Shown here: positions 59,866-64,000 of the stretch, piece by piece | Layout of the letters: every line of letters begins with the position of its first letter | Position numbering within the stretch: position 1 is the first letter of the stretch | Assembly (NCBI GenBank): GCA_003024175.1 | Contig: MDYQ01000439.1 | Location: 35,900-99,899 of the forward strand | Source: Planoprotostelium fungivorum | Taxonomy: Eukaryota > Evosea > Variosea > Cavosteliida > Cavosteliaceae | Length of the DNA: 64,000 bases | Direction of reading: 5' to 3' | The notes under the pieces: model-generated | Database searches by the model: none | The model's input: the letters and a program-made list of their open reading frames with translations, nothing else | What the model was told of the DNA's origin: nothing | Program-made: the position numbers and the translations under genes

Positions 59866-61558
59866 TCAGTCACCGTCATCACTCATCTTCGAACCCACCA
59901 TCTCTTCTAACGACTCTAACATTCTCGCATCTACTCTCTGGCTCACGGTATGGATCAATGCTTCCCACTCCATTCCAGCCAGCTGATCCGATACGATCGT
60001 GCCGCAGTGGCTCAGATGTCTATATTCGACTACGCAGAGGTCTGGTACATCGTTTGTCCACAGGACCCTCCTCTTCACCTTTCTTCCGTCATCGAGGCTC
60101 GCATAGAAATACCTCTTCTGTAGTTTACCTGGTAAGAGTTATATGGACATCTTGTCAGATGAATTCAGGATGATGATGATGATGATGATGATGACGATGA
60201 CGATGGAGTCGTGAAGTGAGAACTGTATCTCACCTCCAGCGGTGACGTTACAACTCGACCTCCACTTCAGGCCGTCTTTCACTCCCGATGGGATGAATCT
60301 TCCTCGATAGACGTAGCAGTATACGCTTCTCTCATCGATCATGAACGAGTCTGATCGAGTCAATCACAATCTGCAATCGAACTTCTTCTCACCCGGTAGT
60401 TTGTGCCGATCCATGGAAGCTAATTCTGGATTCTCCTTCACGTGAAGCAGTAAAGACTCTACAAACATATCCCATTGACTCTTCTTCCAGACCTTCGATG
60501 CAACTCTGTTTTCTCGTATGGACTCCTCCGCCTTTGGTCCCATCATGATGACTGACAGAACGACGTCAGGAGATATCTGTCACACGTCAGACTGGTGTCT
60601 ATCGGGGTCACTTGATCACCGTTATGTGTTCTTGGTGTGTCGTGTAGCCGTTCAACACTGCAGTGAAGCTAGATTTCCCTGTTTGGAAGTTGTAATTCGA
60701 GTAGTACAACCTAGAAATAGCTTCCACATCATCCGGTGAACACCCTAACTCGTCTGGCTATCGATCAATGGAGAGGTTCGTTGTAGATGAACTCACAGAC
60801 AGATTTGCCTCGGATCTCTTGTGGGCTGGACAGCTTGTGAGCTCGCGCCATATTTACATTTCCCGCCAAAAAACGAACACAGCCTTCCAGATTCTGCCTT
60901 CTCATCAGACACAGGTGCGATGATGAGATCATGAGACAATACAAGCGATGAGATTGAATCACTTGAGTCGTAAGACAGATCAAGACGGACTGTAGGCCCC
61001 CCATTCGACTCAGGGTGTCTTTTTCGATGGCATCGACGTAGAAATCGACAGTCTGATCACCAGGAAAAGTCATCTCTGTTGGATGAAGTCAGGTGCCGCA
61101 TCATCTTCACGTTCGTGTACCTCCACATTGAAACGGAGGGTCTTCGAAGTTCTGTTCCCGTAAACTTTCCAAATGGATGACCACAATGGTCTTCTCCCTC
61201 ACTTGAACTCTTTTCATCCTGTATCTCGTCACAAATGTTTGAGATGCTAGATGTCTCACTTCAAGTGAAGGTTTGGAAAGATCTCGCTGTTCGAGTCCAT
61301 GCTCTCCCCCGTATGTCCCACATGGTCCACACTACGCCAAAAATCATCCGAGAAACTGCATCTTGTCAGCCATCTTCGCAGGATGACTCATCGAAACCTG
61401 TATCCCTGCAACATCTCACGAGCTGCATCATTGACGGATAGAAATCGTCTGATGTTACCAGAAGAAGGACATTCGAAAGTGACGATACCTCTGTCGTCTG
61501 AATTTAGAACAGTCGAAGCCAACCCACTCGGTTCATCAGAGGCGCGTGATGTCTTCAT
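59866..61558 (-). CDS. Two-PAS-domain protein with a possible WRKY-like DNA-binding tail
   Basis: The start ATG at 61558 gives MKTSRASDEPSGLASTVLNS. PAS-like segment 1: NIRRFLSVNDAAREMLQGY, spliced to SFSDDFWRSV, then KTIVVIHLESLREQ and MTFPGDQTVDFYVDAIEKD. Segment 2: AHKLSSPQEIRGKSV, spliced to YELGCSPDDVEAISRLYY, then NGYTTHQEHITVIK, the usual shape of a PAS fold (entry strand, (I/V)RGKS helix, PDD). After MMGPKAEESIRENRVASKVW comes SGVKDGLKWRSSCNVTAG, spliced to LQKRYFYASLDDGRKVKRRV and then CVVEYRHLSHCG. DG.KWR followed by a KRYFY..DDGRKVKRRV..EY..L.H arrangement recalls the WRKY/GCM fold, but the first two zinc Cys are not evident. The domain call is tentative. Ends at 59866. Confidence 0.6.
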
Positions 61559-61875
61559 AGCTATGTACTTTCTCTGTGTAGCGTGTAGCCTCCCCGTCGG
61601 AGATTTTGCAGTGAGAGTAAAACGATGACGTATTAATCTGAGTTACTGGAGTGTTTCTCAACACGCCAGCTGGTCGTCCATCAAAAGACAAAGACCGATG
61701 CCAGAGTTGCCGGGCAACGCCCTAAATAGGGAGGACAAGTATCGCGTCTCGTCTCGTCTACACGTTTGGTAAGCTCCTCGTATCTTCCATCTTATATCGA
61801 GATGATTCTGCTGAACGAAAGTAAAGTAACGCTTTAAGTTCGACCCAATCAATACCCGCTTCACACACTTTTACT
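61559..61875. other. Intergenic region with X-box
   Basis: A 317-nt spacer between two minus-strand genes. It holds the palindrome described separately. Otherwise no gene is seen. Confidence 0.5.
61706..61718. promoter_or_regulatory. RFX X-box-like palindrome (GTTGCC-n-GGCAAC)
   Basis: A perfect 6-1-6 inverted repeat, gttgccgggcaac, lies about 150 nt upstream of the PAS gene start. It matches the RFX-factor X-box consensus on both half-sites. Confidence 0.55.
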
Positions 61876-63973
61876 TTACATTTGGAGATGAATTTCTTCG
61901 GTCGCGCCAGTCTTCATGTGATAGAGGAGGACACGATGATGGTTCGTGTCCGCGATGATGATCGTCTCATCGTCCACATAGTCCATGGCAGTCGGTTCTC
62001 TCAACGGTGCATCACATGGTAAACTTTCCCAACTTCAACTCGGTTTTCTTCTCCCTTTCTCACCTCTCGCAAACCAGCGTGTCTACATTCACTCTCTTCA
62101 CCTTATCGTTGTACGTGTCAGACAGCAACAGTGTACGACTGTGCGGGAGGTATAGAAGGCCCATGGGATGTTGTAGCTGTCATAATCGCGTCAAAACGTG
62201 TCGTAGAGCATCTCAAGTCTCACTCTGACTTGTCTACCTGTACCATCTACATCTCCGAAGGCTTTCAAGTTGAAATAATCTCTCTCGTCGCCACCCACCA
62301 AAGTCACAGTACTCCCGGTGCGGCTGTCGACTCGTCGCAGGGAACTGGATTCTGCGTCTGCAACGTACAGCGTACCGGACTCTCCGGTACAGATCGATGA
62401 AGGTTGGGCGAAGGCTGAGAATTCAGCTAGATTTCGATGAAAACATCTCACCGGCCACCTTGCCGTTGTCACTGTCTCGATTGGCTTCGACTCCACTGCC
62501 TGACAACCGAGACACTCTACCTGTAGGTTCATCTACAACGATTCGAAGATGATACACACCGTTTTCTTCGATCTTCCAGATCTGATGTAGAACAGACATG
62601 GCTACGTACAACGTTCCTTCTTCGTCCATGGTACAATCCCAGGGTAGGGCGATGATCTGTACGTATCAGTACGTACGTCTTCGCTTTAGGTTTGTCGACG
62701 GGACACCTGAGAAGTACCGTACGCACCGCCCTGAGTATCCCGGCCTCTCTTTCCATTACCCGCGATCGTGTCTACAACCTGCCAGATATCAATCGAGAAG
62801 CCAGCTACACGTACGTACCTTACGTCGGAGGTCGATCCTCCGAACAGAGTGATTGTACGTATCACACACGTAGAGATGATCGTTACGTACGTACAGACCG
62901 TGTGGTAGATTGAATCGACTCTTCTCGAAATTTCCGTCCACGAGTCCTCGTTCACCTCCACCGATGATCTCCTCCACCCGACCTTCCATCTGTCAAACGT
63001 CAGATTCGTCTCGTGTCATTGAATGTTACGTCTGTGACTAGGATTCTGTGATGCCCCGAATCCTGTCTTCAATGTTAAGGTGCTGATGTGGTGATGATTG
63101 TGATGATTGTGATGATGATCTCACGGAGATGTAGAGGGTTGATGTGGTGCGATCGATGCAGATACCGTTTGGAAAGAGTAACATTTGCTCTCCATCTTGT
63201 GTCTGAGAGGATATCGTCGGATCGTGAACGATCGGCTGCGGGAGTGCATCCGATGGATGTGTGGACGTATAGACGCGAATGATGTCGGCGATGTCTTCCG
63301 TCGCTGTGAAGACGTGAGATGATCTCAAGGTGAGCCGATGTCATCACCTGATTCACCTCCCATCTGATAAAGAGGTCGACCTGATGGAGAGATGAGGAAT
63401 AGAGTGGGCCAACTGGAGACGGAGAACGTTGTAAAGAGGGACATGTCTTCGTCAGAAACGACCGTCTGTCTGATGGAATACTTTTGAACAGCCGAACGAA
63501 GGTTCTCTAGATTCTTTTCGCTTGGAAACTGATTCTAGGTCATCGATTGTGATGAGATGATTGTTCGTGTGAAGAGAATTTGACCTTCGCTCCGTGGACG
63601 TGGATGATGTGCACTTCTGAACCGAATCTGTCCTCTATAAGATCTAATCGTGGGAGAGTGCTGGTCGTTCGGTCAATGTACACGCGTCATCGGATGAACC
63701 GTACCACAGACAATTCGAACAGCAATACGTGAAGAAGTGGAGGAGGATCATCCTAGAATGGGACATTGTTGTTGCTGAGTTCAACACTTGTCGACCTTTG
63801 AGCAGGGTCTCTATGTCGATCTGCGACTGTTCTTCACTGTCCAAAATGTGTTGTGTGATGCGCTGTCGTTTCTCCTCTTCACGATCTGCATTTCTCCTCA
63901 ACCAGAATGATAGATGTGCACAGTTGAGCTTGAATTGTCCCCCTTTACCACTGAAGTAATCTCCATCGCTCAT
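61876..63973 (-). CDS. NHLRC2: NHLRC2-like protein (thioredoxin-like domain plus NHL propeller)
   Basis: The start ATG is at 63973 (MSDGDYFSGKGGQFKLNC). A thioredoxin-like domain follows: LLHFFTYCCSNCLW, equivalent to the DFFTYCCINC segment of NHLRC2, then LPRLDLIEDRFGSEVHIIHV, NQFPSEKNLENLRSAVQKYS and SSWPTLFLISPSGRPLY. The NHL six-blade propeller has LLFPNGICIDRTTSTLYIS, LPHGLYVRNDHLYVCDTYNH, VDTIAGNGKRG, QPSSICTGESGTLYVADAES and IIIADTNHHRVLLYHM. The C-terminal beta-stalk of vertebrate NHLRC2 appears lacking: the protein ends EEIHLQM at 61876. Introns at 62650-62700 and 62810-62895 are rich in gtacgtac. Its role in cells is poorly known; animal homologues affect cytoskeleton and survival. 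Confidence 0.87.
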
Positions 63974-64000
63974 CGATCGTCAACAATGCAAAATTGACCA

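Overview
The window is nuclear DNA from a unicellular eukaryote. Genes are densely packed on both strands and are broken by many very short GT-AG introns, mostly 35-65 nt and a few only 22-23 nt, usually opening gtgag. Several genes end with AATAAA just after the stop. The gene mix (a P2X-type channel, receptor tyrosine kinases, a C2/RhoGEF protein, kelch and ankyrin proteins, GPI-anchored surface proteins, and a chitin-binding exo-beta-1,3-glucanase) fits a free-living, probably fungus-eating amoebozoan such as a protosteloid amoeba. That assignment is inference from content only. All gene models below come from reading splice junctions by eye. CDS coordinates give the genomic span including introns.

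Layout. 0-7.2 kb: end of a P2X-type receptor, a calmodulin-like protein (minus), SRP54, a GPI-anchored surface protein and a secreted SGNH hydrolase. 7.4-13.7 kb: a C2-DH-PH-coiled-coil RhoGEF (minus) diverging from a kelch/coiled-coil protein. 14.2-23.4 kb: a secreted beta-helix protein (GH110-like) converging on receptor tyrosine kinase A. 23.7-29.4 kb: an FAD monooxygenase, a 101-aa membrane protein, an unknown two-TM-segment protein and a kanadaptin-like FHA protein. 29.5-32.8 kb: a decayed stretch with a frameshifted ankyrin array and a DUF4246 pseudogene that has lost its core. 32.9-40.6 kb: a GPI-anchored protein, two polytopic membrane proteins, and what reads as one spliced gene joining an ASC-1/TRIP4-type zinc-finger protein to an O-GlcNAcase (GH84)-like domain without its catalytic aspartates. 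41.0-52.9 kb: a G8/CEMIP-like secreted beta-helix protein converging on receptor tyrosine kinase B, a close paralogue of A. 53.4-64 kb: mS38-like mitoribosomal protein, Caprin-like RNA-binding protein, initiator tRNA-Met, a glutathione transferase, the exo-beta-1,3-glucanase, a two-PAS-domain protein with a possible WRKY-like tail, and an NHLRC2 homologue.

Functionally the window is rich in surface and secreted biology. It has two large receptor tyrosine kinases with parallel-beta-helix ectodomains, two secreted beta-helix carbohydrate-active proteins, two further GPI-anchored proteins, and secreted hydrolases. Housekeeping genes for protein targeting, translation and mitochondria lie between them. 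The strongest candidates for something undescribed are the TRIP4/pseudo-GH84 fusion, the mosaic kinase pair, and the PAS/WRKY-like regulator with a perfect RFX X-box palindrome upstream.
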